Positions 28,421-36,163 of a stretch of 64,000 nucleotides of DNA are shown in pieces; positions within the stretch are counted from its first letter, which is position 1; each line of letters begins with the position of its first letter. Below the pieces are notes generated by a model. The model worked only from the letters and a program-made list of their open reading frames with translations, did not search any database and was not told the DNA's origin. Origin of the DNA: Arenicella xantha (GTDB lineage Bacteria > Pseudomonadota > Gammaproteobacteria > Arenicellales > Arenicellaceae). Where the stretch lies: positions 301,245 through 365,244 of the forward strand of contig NZ_QNRT01000002.1 in assembly GCF_003315245.1 (NCBI RefSeq). Reading direction: 5' to 3'. The position numbers and the translations under genes are program-made.

Positions 28421-31031
28421 TAGTTGCTACCGTTGATTCTAAAAAGTCTTGAGCAAAACGCTGTAAGACCCCACCGGCGGCATAGATAGACACCTCTTCT
28501 TCGGTATCCAGGCGACACAATACCGGAACCACAAAATGCTCACCATTAGTGCGTAACACGCGCAGTTCAAGCATCGCGCCGGGGGTTGGTGTACCAAGCA
28601 CATCAAAGGTTTCCGAACCGTCTATCTTCAGCGTTTTACGTGTAGTGCCCTTGGCAAATTCGAGTGGCAATACGCCCATGCCGATCAAGTTGGTGCGATG
28701 AATTCGTTCAAACCCTTCCGCAGCAATCGCCTCAACCCCGGCCAGTCTTACGCCTTTAGCGGCCCAGTCACGCGATGACCCTTGGCCATAATCCGCGCCG
28801 GCGATAATAATTAGCGGCTGCTTACGTGCCATATACGTTTCTATGGCCTCCCACATCCGCGTGACGGTGCCTTCTGGCTCAACTCTAGCCCATGACCCTT
28901 GTACTACTTGACCGTCTTCAAGGACCATTTCATTCAATAATTTAGGGTTGGCAAACGTTGCACGTTGCGCGGTCAAGTGGTCACCTCGGTGCGTTGCATA
29001 CGAATTAAAGTCGGCCTCAGGCACGCCCATCTTAGTCAAGTACTCACCAGCGGCACTGTCGGCCAAGATCGCGTTAGACGGCGACAAGTGGTCGGTGGTG
29101 ATATTATCGCCGAGCACCGCAAGTGGCCGCATACCCGTTAGCTTACGCTCACCGGCCAGAGCTCCCTCCCAGTAAGGCGGTCGACGAATATAGGTACTCA
29201 TCTCGCGCCAGTCATACAATGGGCTGATTTCGCTATCATGCGATACCTCAAGATTAAACATTGGCTCGTACACCGACCGATACTGTTCGGGCTTAACACT
29301 TGCCGCCACAATCTCATCAATCTCGTCGTCGCCCGGCCAAATATCCATTAACCGAACCGGCTTACCGTGCTGGTCATGACCCAATACACCGTTTTCAATA
29401 TCAAACCGAATGGAACCAGCAATTGCATAGGCAATGACCAACGGTGGCGACGCCAAAAATGCTTGTTTCGCATACGGATGTATACGCCCATCAAAGTTTC
29501 GATTGCCCGACAAAACCGCCGTCGAGTACAAATCACGCTCTACTACTTCTTGCTGTATTTGAGGGTTTAACGCACCACTCATGCCATTACAGGTAGTACA
29601 AGCGAAGCCGACAATACCGAATCCAAGTTGCTCTAACTCGGTCAACAAACCGGCCTCTTCTAAATACAGTTGCACTGTTTTTGATCCCGGCGCCAAAGAA
29701 CTTTTAACCCATGGCTTACGCAGCAAACCGAGCTTGTTGGCATTTCGAGCAATGAGGCCCGCGGCAATCATATTGCGCGGGTTACTAGTATTCGTACAGC
29801 TAGTAATTGCGGCAATAATTACCGCACCGTCAGGCATATGGCCCTGCCAGTTAGTCAAGTCGACATCTTCCACAATGTCGCGGCTAATACCTTGCTCAGC
29901 GAGGTCTGATGTCGCGACTCGGCGATGCGGGTTCGACGGCCCAGCAATATTGCGCCCGACACTGGATAGATCAAAACTCAATACACGTTCGTATTTGGCA
30001 TCAAGCAAGTCAGATGCCCACAAACCAGACTGTTTTGCATAAGTTTCAACGAGCGCCACCTGAGCTTCATCGCGACCGGTAAGGCGAAGGTAGTCGATGG
30101 TCTTCTGATCGATATAGAACATCGCCGCGGTGGCACCAAATTCAGGCGTCATATTCGAAATAGTGGCTCGATCACCAATCGTCAAGTCATTGGCTCCCTC
30201 ACCAAAAAACTCTAAATAGGTCGAAACAACCCGTTCAGCGCGCAAAAACTCCGTTAATGCCAAAACAATATCAGTCGCTGTAATGCCGGGCTGCCGTTTA
30301 CCGCTTAACTCAACTCCAACAATATCTGGTAAGCGCATGTAAGACGCTCGGCCGAGCATCACGCTCTCAGCTTCAAGACCACCGACACCGATTGCGATGA
30401 CCCCCAGCGCATCAACGTGCGGTGTATGACTGTCTGTGCCTACCAACGTATCAGGAAATGCAACACCGTCTCGAGAGTGCACTACTGGCGACATCTTCTC
30501 GAGATTAATTTGATGCATAATCCCATTACCAGGAGGGATCACATCTACATTTTTGAATGCTTTCTTAGTCCAATTAATAAAGTGAAACCGATCTTCATTT
30601 CGACGGTCTTCAATCGCCCTATTCTTATCGAATGCATCAGTTTCAAAACCGGCATGCTCCACCGCTAGAGAATGGTCAACAATTAGCTGAGTAGGCACGA
30701 CTGGGTTTACTTGAGCCGGATCACCACCTTTTGCTGCAATTGCGTCACGTAAACCAGCTAAATCAACCAAGGCTGTTTGACCCAAGATATCGTGACAAAC
30801 CACGCGCGCTGGAAACCATGGAAAGTCTTGGTCGCGACGACGTTCAATTATTTGCAACAATGCAGAATCTAACTGACTTGGCTCACATCGTCTAACAAGG
30901 TTCTCAGCGAAAACACGCGAGGTGTATGGGAGTTCGTCAAACGCGCCCGGTGCGAGAGCGTCGACGGCTGAGCGTGTGTCGAAATAATCGAGCGAAGTTC
31001 CAGGGAGCGGTTTTCGAAATAGTGAGTTCAT
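28413..31031 (-). CDS. acnD: Fe/S-dependent 2-methylcitrate dehydratase AcnD
   Basis: An 872-residue aconitase-superfamily enzyme that dehydrates 2-methylcitrate to 2-methylaconitate. The 4Fe-4S ligands are Cys412 (AITSCTNTSNPRN) and Cys478 and Cys481 (FACTTCNGMSG). The N-terminal domain carries VDHSLAVEHAG and LVGTDSHTPHVDALGV, and the swivel domain carries IIAGADYGQGSSRDWAAKG. A length of about 870 and the neighbouring prpF identify AcnD rather than AcnA. It is the first gene of a two-gene transcript on the minus strand, with the GntR-type operator pair 100-170 bases upstream. Confidence 0.95.
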   Translation of the reverse strand: MNSLFRKPLPGTSLDYFDTRSAVDALAPGAFDELPYTSRVFAENLVRRCEPSQLDSALLQIIERRRDQDFPWFPARVVCHDILGQTALVDLAGLRDAIAAKGGDPAQVNPVVPTQLIVDHSLAVEHAGFETDAFDKNRAIEDRRNEDRFHFINWTKKAFKNVDVIPPGNGIMHQINLEKMSPVVHSRDGVAFPDTLVGTDSHTPHVDALGVIAIGVGGLEAESVMLGRASYMRLPDIVGVELSGKRQPGITATDIVLALTEFLRAERVVSTYLEFFGEGANDLTIGDRATISNMTPEFGATAAMFYIDQKTIDYLRLTGRDEAQVALVETYAKQSGLWASDLLDAKYERVLSFDLSSVGRNIAGPSNPHRRVATSDLAEQGISRDIVEDVDLTNWQGHMPDGAVIIAAITSCTNTSNPRNMIAAGLIARNANKLGLLRKPWVKSSLAPGSKTVQLYLEEAGLLTELEQLGFGIVGFACTTCNGMSGALNPQIQQEVVERDLYSTAVLSGNRNFDGRIHPYAKQAFLASPPLVIAYAIAGSIRFDIENGVLGHDQHGKPVRLMDIWPGDDEIDEIVAASVKPEQYRSVYEPMFNLEVSHDSEISPLYDWREMSTYIRRPPYWEGALAGERKLTGMRPLAVLGDNITTDHLSPSNAILADSAAGEYLTKMGVPEADFNSYATHRGDHLTAQRATFANPKLLNEMVLEDGQVVQGSWARVEPEGTVTRMWEAIETYMARKQPLIIIAGADYGQGSSRDWAAKGVRLAGVEAIAAEGFERIHRTNLIGMGVLPLEFAKGTTRKTLKIDGSETFDVLGTPTPGAMLELRVLRTNGEHFVVPVLCRLDTEEEVSIYAAGGVLQRFAQDFLESTVATNE

Positions 31032-31128
31032 AGTGATTTTTGATCTTGAGTTAATTCGAGCACTATCGAAAGTGCGCTAAACAGCAGTGCTGTCGGAGTA
31101 ACAGGATTCACCAGTTACTTAACACTCA

Positions 31129-31138
31129 TTGTATACAA
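31129..31138. promoter_or_regulatory. GntR/PrpR-type operator, acnD side (proximal)
   Basis: TTGTATACAA is identical to the site at 24229-24238. It lies about 98 bases upstream of the acnD start. Confidence 0.6.
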
Positions 31139-31189
31139 TAATGAGCATTATTTCTTGTAGACCACATTATTCAGCTATAGAAAGCTATC

Positions 31190-31201
31190 ATTGTCGACAA
31201 T
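31190..31201. promoter_or_regulatory. GntR/PrpR-type operator, acnD side (distal)
   Basis: ATTGTCGACAAT is a perfect 12-bp palindrome, 62 bases centre-to-centre from the TTGTATACAA site. It differs by one base from the corresponding site before gntR (ATTGTTGACAAT). Confidence 0.6.
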
Positions 31202-31343
31202 TAAGACTGTCTTGAGCAACACGACATAACATTTCAGCACCGCCTAGACTATTTTTATAACTATTCAAAACCTCCTCCTTCACAGAAATTTAACAATTGT
31301 GTAATATTCCTGAGCCACCAATAATAAAATTCAATCATTCTCT

Positions 31344-31484
31344 TTGGTTATTTCTAATATGACGATATACCATTTTCAAATCAGCTTCTTAGCCCTCATA
31401 TTACAGCCCGACGGAGCGCTGTAGGCTCTAACTAAAAACACAACTTGACCTCATTATTACTCTATCTATTTCAAAGGTGAAATC
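31344..31484 (+). promoter_or_regulatory. Leader region of the small-peptide transcript: possible promoter and hairpin
   Basis: A moderate promoter, TTGGTT (31344-31349), 16 bases, TATACC (31366-31371), is followed by a stem-loop. Its inner stem TTACAGC/GCTGTAG (31401-31407 with 31418-31424) has a partial outer stem TTAG/CTAA (31389-31392 with 31428-31431). It precedes the ribosome site AAAGGTGA of the 23-codon gene. The promoter is weak evidence; the hairpin is clear. Confidence 0.35.
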
Positions 31485-31556
31485 ATGGAAATTTTAACCG
31501 TTTTGACTCTTGTACTTTTAGCCTTAGTTGCGCTGAACGAAGTAACAGATCACTAA
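31485..31556 (+). CDS. 23-residue hydrophobic small protein
   Basis: The predicted peptide is MEILTVLTLVLLALVAL followed by NEVTDH: one short membrane helix with an acidic C-terminal tail. A good ribosome site AAAGGTGA stands five bases before the ATG. A strong intrinsic terminator lies about 100 bases after the stop, and nothing else in the intervening sequence explains it. This suggests a dedicated short transcript of about 0.3 kb. I do not recognise the family. It could be a small membrane regulator, a type I toxin-like peptide, or the translated part of a regulatory RNA. Chance is possible for such a short frame, but the ribosome site, membrane-like composition and terminator together argue against it. 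Confidence 0.5.
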   Translation: MEILTVLTLVLLALVALNEVTDH

Positions 31557-31653
31557 CAGACATTAAACATTGAGCCACATAAGTGCTTAGTAGAGATAAA
31601 CTCTCTAGCCGACCAACCTCACTCCTAAATTGGGATGGCTCAATTGTATTGCT

Positions 31654-31686
31654 AAACCGTTAGACAGAAAGTCTAACGGTTTTTTT
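31654..31686 (+). terminator. Strong intrinsic terminator after the small-peptide gene
   Basis: A perfect 12-bp stem AAACCGTTAGAC/GTCTAACGGTTT with loop AGAAA is followed by a run of seven T residues on the plus strand. A small stem TAGAGA/TCTCTA (31591-31607) lies upstream in the same 3' region. The convergent CDF gene ends 12 bases away and may also use it weakly. Confidence 0.88.
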
Positions 31687-31698
31687 GTATGCGCCGTG

Positions 31699-32325
31699 TT
31701 AATGATGACTATGCGGCTCAGCCAAACGTTCCTGTCGAGCCTGGCGAATAATTTGTACCGCTGAAGATGAGAAAAGTGATGCGAGCAAAAATGCCACGAT
31801 TAAATCAGGCCAGTGAGTCTGTGTTACATAGACCAGCCCCGCAGCAAGCAACACGGCAGCATTGCCGATTGTGTCATTACGACTACACAACCAAACCGAA
31901 CGAACATTAGCATCGCCATCCCGGAAACGTAGCAACAGCAATACACTGGCTAAATTGGCTAGCAACGCAGCCATCGCTATCGACCCCATTATCGGCGCTG
32001 CCGGTGAATTTGCTACTACTGCGTAATATACCGTTGAGCAAAGAACCCAAGCAGCGATAAATAGCAGACTGTACCCTTTAAGCAGCGCCACCTTACTGCG
32101 CACACCACTCGCTTTACCAATTGCCCAAAGTGACACAGCATAAGTAGCGCTATCACTCAAAAAATCCAATGCATCCGCCTTCAGTGCTTGCGACTCGCCA
32201 CGAATGCCAAACCACATTTCCACCAAAAACATGGTGGCGTTTATCATGATCACGGCCAACAGCGCTCGACGATACGCAGGGCTTGCCCCATCGAAGGTAT
32301 CTACATGATGACAGCTAGCTGACAT
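31699..32325 (-). CDS. Short cation diffusion facilitator (CDF) transporter
   Basis: A 208-residue six-span membrane protein of the CDF family, which exports divalent metals (Zn2+, Co2+, Cd2+ or others) in exchange for protons. The metal site in helix 2 is DALDFLSDS and in helix 5 CSRNDTIGN. A characteristic loop RFRDGDANVRSVWLCSRND marks the short CDF subfamily. The usual C-terminal cytoplasmic domain is missing; the protein stops after helix 6 with EPHSHH. The N-terminus also has a His pair (SCHHVD). It is monocistronic. The metal cannot be named. Confidence 0.85.
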   Translation of the reverse strand: MSASCHHVDTFDGASPAYRRALLAVIMINATMFLVEMWFGIRGESQALKADALDFLSDSATYAVSLWAIGKASGVRSKVALLKGYSLLFIAAWVLCSTVYYAVVANSPAAPIMGSIAMAALLANLASVLLLLRFRDGDANVRSVWLCSRNDTIGNAAVLLAAGLVYVTQTHWPDLIVAFLLASLFSSSAVQIIRQARQERLAEPHSHH

Positions 32326-32361
32326 AAACTAAATCGCCTCAATTACACTATAAAGATTCGC

Positions 32362-33159
32362 TTAACCATAACAGCTTTGCGTAACCAGCAACATTTCGCG
32401 ATGTACGTTAGGACTGCCGGCAAGAACATCACCACTTTCTAAATAACCGACACCTCCGGAAAGGTCAGAAATGACACCACCGGCTTCGGTAACCAGAAGT
32501 ACCCCAGCGGCGATGTCCCAAAGTTTAAGATGTGATTCCCAAAAACCGTCATAGCGACCCGCTGCAACATACGCCAGATCCAATGCGGCTGCACCTAGGC
32601 GTCGCACACCGCTGGTCTGCGTTTCAAGCAATTGATTCAATGTCGACAAGAACCGCTCTAATTCTTCCAGCGGTTGGCCACTAAAGGGAATGCCGGTGGC
32701 TAATAACCCGCCACGCAGTCCTAATCGTTTCGCCACAGTCACAGGTTTACCGTTAAGTGTCGTACCCTGCTCTTGTTGTGCAACAAACATCTCGTTCTTT
32801 ATGGGGTCAAACACGACAGCCGCATATGGTGTACCACGGAATAGGATACCAATCGACACGGCAAAGTGCGGGATACCGCGAACAAAGTTTGTGGTGCCAT
32901 CGAGTGGATCGATCACCCATTGATAATCTGCCGCTTGCGCGCCACTTCGACCAAACTCTTCGCCAATTATCTGATGCGTCGGGAAAGACTTTAGAACATC
33001 CTCTGTCAACATCGTCTCGGAGGTTCGATCAACTTCTGAGACGTAGTCATGCAGACTCTTCTCCTCGACCTCAAAATTGTCTCGTTGGTAGAACGAGTCG
33101 CCGATAAATTTCCCCGCGCGCCGCGCAGCTTGCTTTGCTACCTGAATAATATCGCTCAT
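32362..33159 (-). CDS. suhB: Inositol-1-monophosphatase SuhB
   Basis: A 265-residue Mg2+-dependent phosphatase of the IMPase family. Metal-binding motifs: GEEFGRSG, WVIDPLDGTTNFVRGIPHFA and the second Asp site LWDIAAGVLLVTEAGG. In gammaproteobacteria SuhB also joins rRNA antitermination complexes with NusA. Length 265 is normal. It is monocistronic, between a CDF transporter gene and a TetR gene on the same strand. Confidence 0.93.
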   Translation of the reverse strand: MSDIIQVAKQAARRAGKFIGDSFYQRDNFEVEEKSLHDYVSEVDRTSETMLTEDVLKSFPTHQIIGEEFGRSGAQAADYQWVIDPLDGTTNFVRGIPHFAVSIGILFRGTPYAAVVFDPIKNEMFVAQQEQGTTLNGKPVTVAKRLGLRGGLLATGIPFSGQPLEELERFLSTLNQLLETQTSGVRRLGAAALDLAYVAAGRYDGFWESHLKLWDIAAGVLLVTEAGGVISDLSGGVGYLESGDVLAGSPNVHREMLLVTQSCYG

Positions 33160-33285
33160 TCGAACATTATCGAGTAGCGCGTAAACTAAGGCAAGAAATC
33201 CTTTCTATCGCGAGCACTGCGACCACCGGCCGCAGAAGCCAGCGACGGAGGCGTGATACACACACCAACCGTCGCTAACTGATGG

Positions 33286-33873
33286 CTAATTTGAATGAGA
33301 AATATACCCGTCCAAGCCATGCGGAACCAATCGACCGATTTGACGTGCCACTGATGCGATATCCTTCATCGGCGTATCGTCCAACAACCAGCCTTGTACC
33401 GTTCCTATAATTCCACCTGCGTAAAAGTCAGCAATCGTATCCAACTGACGCGCATTGAAATTATGGTTGAATTGAAACAATATTCGGTCTGAAATCAACC
33501 TTGAAACCAAGGACTTAAGTAACGACAAGCATTGAATACCGGCCTGACCAGTAAATGCCGCTCGCATTAATATCCGTTCCTTGTCACACTCCTCTAAAAG
33601 GTTGCGCATGCTGATTTCAACAAACTCCTCACGCCCTATCTCAGAGTTTTGTACTAGTGACTCAGTTCTGGTCCAGCTTTTTTCGAATAAATTTTCGATA
33701 CGCGTGAGCAGAATTGATTGCTTACTGTCAAAATTAGAGTAAAACGTTTGTCGGCTCACGCCGGCTGTTTTAGTGAGTTCGCCGATGGTTATTTCATCGA
33801 TAGTTTTGCTTTGCAGATGGTGAGCTAATGCTATCTGTAGCTTTTCCTGACTGCGTCTTTTTCGTAGATCCAC
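33286..33873 (-). CDS. TetR-family transcriptional regulator
   Basis: A 195-residue TetR/AcrR-type regulator. The N-terminal helix-turn-helix lies at residues 24-50 (EITIGELTKTAGVSRQTFYSNF). The C-terminal part follows the pattern of TetR C-terminal domain 8/14-like proteins (FYAGGIIGTVQGWLLDDTPM). There is no obvious target: the next gene on the same strand is suhB, 126 bases away, and the divergent gene is an unknown lipoprotein. The ligand is unknown. Confidence 0.85.
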   Translation of the reverse strand: MDLRKRRSQEKLQIALAHHLQSKTIDEITIGELTKTAGVSRQTFYSNFDSKQSILLTRIENLFEKSWTRTESLVQNSEIGREEFVEISMRNLLEECDKERILMRAAFTGQAGIQCLSLLKSLVSRLISDRILFQFNHNFNARQLDTIADFYAGGIIGTVQGWLLDDTPMKDIASVARQIGRLVPHGLDGYISHSN

Positions 33874-34306
33874 TTTTGTGCCCCTGAATAAATTTTCATG
33901 ATCAATTAGAATAAAGTTTTATATCGTTTTATGATGGCAGTACGATGCTGCCAAATTGGCGTTAAGCCACTCAAATTAATAGGTAAAACAAACACAGGTG
34001 ACAAATCGAAAAGACAACACAGCGCCCTACAACGCGTGCTGAGTTTTCATCAAAAATATCCCAATAAAAAGAAGTTATCTTTTACTGTTTGTTTTTCTAG
34101 AAAGTTAAATAGACCCTTTAATACGCAAATTAATTAGACAATGATCCACCTGTTTTGCCAACACTTGTTCGGTAAATGTGACGAAACTTTACAAAGCGGT
34201 AGATATGTCTAATATCGCTAGCGTACAACACAAGTATTATACTACGTGTCACTTAGCTGACAAATGTCATTAATATTTATTATTAATCCAAATAAAAAAT
34301 CGTTCT
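33874..34306. other. AT-rich divergent intergenic region, TetR / lipoprotein
   Basis: It contains no convincing gene. A frame at 33931-34137 has a random-looking basic translation. The only element worth marking is a sigma-E-like promoter at 34183-34212. Confidence 0.45.
34183..34212 (+). promoter_or_regulatory. Possible sigma-E-type promoter of the lipoprotein/OMP pair
   Basis: GAAACTT (34183-34189) and TCTAA (34208-34212), 18 bases apart, resemble the sigma-E consensus GGAACTT/TCTGA. A start near 34219 would leave a leader of about 88 bases. This fits an envelope-protein operon, but one mismatch in each element makes it tentative. Confidence 0.3.
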
Positions 34307-34855
34307 ATGTTTTTACCTTTCTACCGATCAATTATTTTACTCTTTGTCGCTATTAGCCTAACGGGCTGCCAATCGTTCGGAACCAAGCAACCTTGGCCCG
34401 CCGAACTGCCCGATAAACAACTGTTTATCGACGCATATTTGGAAAAGCGCAACTTGGAAACGGTTGCGCCGGATGTAATCGAAACCCACCTATCTTGGAT
34501 TCGCCGCTTTTATCAAGGCACATTGCTGTATCCAAACGGCTGGAATCAAGCGACCCAACAGTTCCTCGCGACAGTTAAGAATAGCAAAACTAAGCGTGAA
34601 GTCCGACGCAGAATGCGTCAACTAGGCATCGACATCGCCAATGAGTGGGCGCAAGATAATCATTACCGCAACATCGACAATACCAATGTCGCCATTTGGG
34701 GAAGCGCACTCAGAGAAGCCGCCGAACGCAGTGATCATCTTAACTTCATCACTAAAGTAGAAGCTGACGTTGCCAAATTAGTCGCTAGAGAGATCGCCCC
34801 GTCTCAGATACAGTATGAGCGGTATTATCCAGAAGAAGATTACGGTAATTTTTAG
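34307..34855 (+). CDS. Lipoprotein of unknown function
   Basis: A 182-residue lipoprotein with signal sequence and lipobox LTGC (Cys21), followed by QSFG, so sorting to the outer membrane is expected. The mature part is predicted helical and charged, with blocks such as SWIRRFYQGTLLYPNGWNQ and EVRRRMRQLGIDIANEWAQ. I recognise no Pfam family. It starts a two-gene unit: the next gene, an outer-membrane beta-barrel-like protein, begins two bases after its stop (or at an internal ATG 20 codons later). The pair suggests a shared envelope function, perhaps linked to export or assembly of a surface structure (inference). Confidence 0.82.
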   Translation: MFLPFYRSIILLFVAISLTGCQSFGTKQPWPAELPDKQLFIDAYLEKRNLETVAPDVIETHLSWIRRFYQGTLLYPNGWNQATQQFLATVKNSKTKREVRRRMRQLGIDIANEWAQDNHYRNIDNTNVAIWGSALREAAERSDHLNFITKVEADVAKLVAREIAPSQIQYERYYPEEDYGNF

Positions 34856-34917
34856 TAATGCAAATACCTTCATCGAATCTTACTAGTGACCTTGGCGCAC
34901 GTCATCGGCCCAGCCCC

Positions 34918-36057
34918 ATGACGCAAAAAGCGCACGGTGAAATTGCGCGTCGTAGCCTCATTGCCGTTGTCATAAGCCTACAGTGCATTTCGCCCTGCTG
35001 GTCCGCAGAAGCCGCTCAAGCAAAGCCGCTTAAAGCCACTGAGCTTGCCGAGACGCCAATCGAGTTAGACGACACGACACGCAAGATTGACGAACTTGAC
35101 GAACTTGAAGAACCGCTTGAGTCCAAAGAAGACAACGGCTGCAAGCAACGTACCGAAAGTCGAGTATGGGTAGATAGACTGCGTGCAGATACGCACACGC
35201 GGCTATGCAACACCGCCAGTTGGGTCGATGGCCTATTTGGCGATGAACAACCCTTTAAGGGCGAGAACTTTAGAGGCAAGGTCGCCGTGGGGTTTCGCCA
35301 TGACGAAATCGAAGGCATTGACCCGCGAGTGCGAATTCGAATTCGTACCGATTTGCCAAACATGGATAATCGACTAAACGCATTTGTTGGGCGAGTAGAA
35401 GAAGACAGCTATATCAGCAATACCGAGGTTAGCGAAGATCGGCTGAATAATGTGGGTTTACGATCGACCAATGACGATGACAGTGAATGGCTGGTCGGCT
35501 TGGGATACCGGTCCCCTACCCGCGACAGCAGCGGCTGGGATTTTTCTGTTGGAGCTAAGCTTAGCGGCGGACTCAGCCCTTACTCAAGACTGACCTACCG
35601 CCAAGTTTTTCAAACTGGCGAAGATCAATTTTGGAAAACAGAACAAACAGGTTTTTGGCGTAAACAAGACGGCTTCGGCGTGAGCAGCAACGTGGACTAC
35701 ACGCGCATGTTCGGAGAAAAGGACATCATGGTCCTCAACGGCAGCGTTAAATACACCGAAGAAGCAGAACAATGGGAATGGTTTACAGACGCTACGTGGC
35801 ACCACTCAATCACTGACAAGCGCGGCGTGTCGTCGAGTGTCTACGCACGCGGAGAAGAGGAGAACCCAGTTTCATTGCCAGAATATGGGGTTACGTTCAC
35901 TTACATCCAACCAATTATGCGAGATTGGGTATTTATCGAAACTGGCGTAGACTTTCGCTGGGAACGAGAGTACCCAGGACAATCATACCAAGGCGCAATC
36001 AACCTCGGCATTCAGTTTGAGATGTTGCTGGGCGACTATTATCGCCGTCGCAGGTAA
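34918..36057 (+). CDS. Probable outer-membrane beta-barrel protein, partner of the lipoprotein
   Basis: A protein of about 379 residues with a signal peptide (RRSLIAVVISLQCISPCWSA) and an acidic linker rich in Glu/Leu (TIELDD... DELDELEEPLE). A long region of alternating hydrophobic/polar strands follows, rich in Trp, Tyr, Gly and Arg, ending GDYYRRRR. This is the look of a beta-barrel, but the family is not recognised. I chose the ATG at 34918, because residue 1 of the longer frame (34858) would add 20 polar residues before the signal peptide; both are possible. Two Cys (NGCKQRT, RLCNTASW) lie before the barrel. It is coupled with the upstream lipoprotein gene. Confidence 0.72.
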   Translation: MTQKAHGEIARRSLIAVVISLQCISPCWSAEAAQAKPLKATELAETPIELDDTTRKIDELDELEEPLESKEDNGCKQRTESRVWVDRLRADTHTRLCNTASWVDGLFGDEQPFKGENFRGKVAVGFRHDEIEGIDPRVRIRIRTDLPNMDNRLNAFVGRVEEDSYISNTEVSEDRLNNVGLRSTNDDDSEWLVGLGYRSPTRDSSGWDFSVGAKLSGGLSPYSRLTYRQVFQTGEDQFWKTEQTGFWRKQDGFGVSSNVDYTRMFGEKDIMVLNGSVKYTEEAEQWEWFTDATWHHSITDKRGVSSSVYARGEEENPVSLPEYGVTFTYIQPIMRDWVFIETGVDFRWEREYPGQSYQGAINLGIQFEMLLGDYYRRRR

Positions 36058-36163
36058 GCTTAACTATTCACCTTGTGCATAGCGACTAGTTATCGCTTTT
36101 ACCGCAGCGAACACTCAGTACCGAGTATAATTGAGTTTTTATAACTGACGGCAGTGCGACACA

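Noticed and set aside
33931-34137. 68-codon frame in the TetR/lipoprotein gap
   Set aside because: Composition is random and basic, with no ribosome site and no similarity to known small proteins.
34858-34917. Start of the outer-membrane protein at the first ATG after the lipoprotein
   Set aside because: It would add 20 polar residues ahead of the signal peptide; the ATG at 34918 gives a normal signal sequence. It cannot be excluded fully because both ribosome sites are weak.
35016-35363. Ser-rich frame antisense to the outer-membrane protein gene
   Set aside because: It mirrors the Glu/Asp-rich linker and has no start signal.
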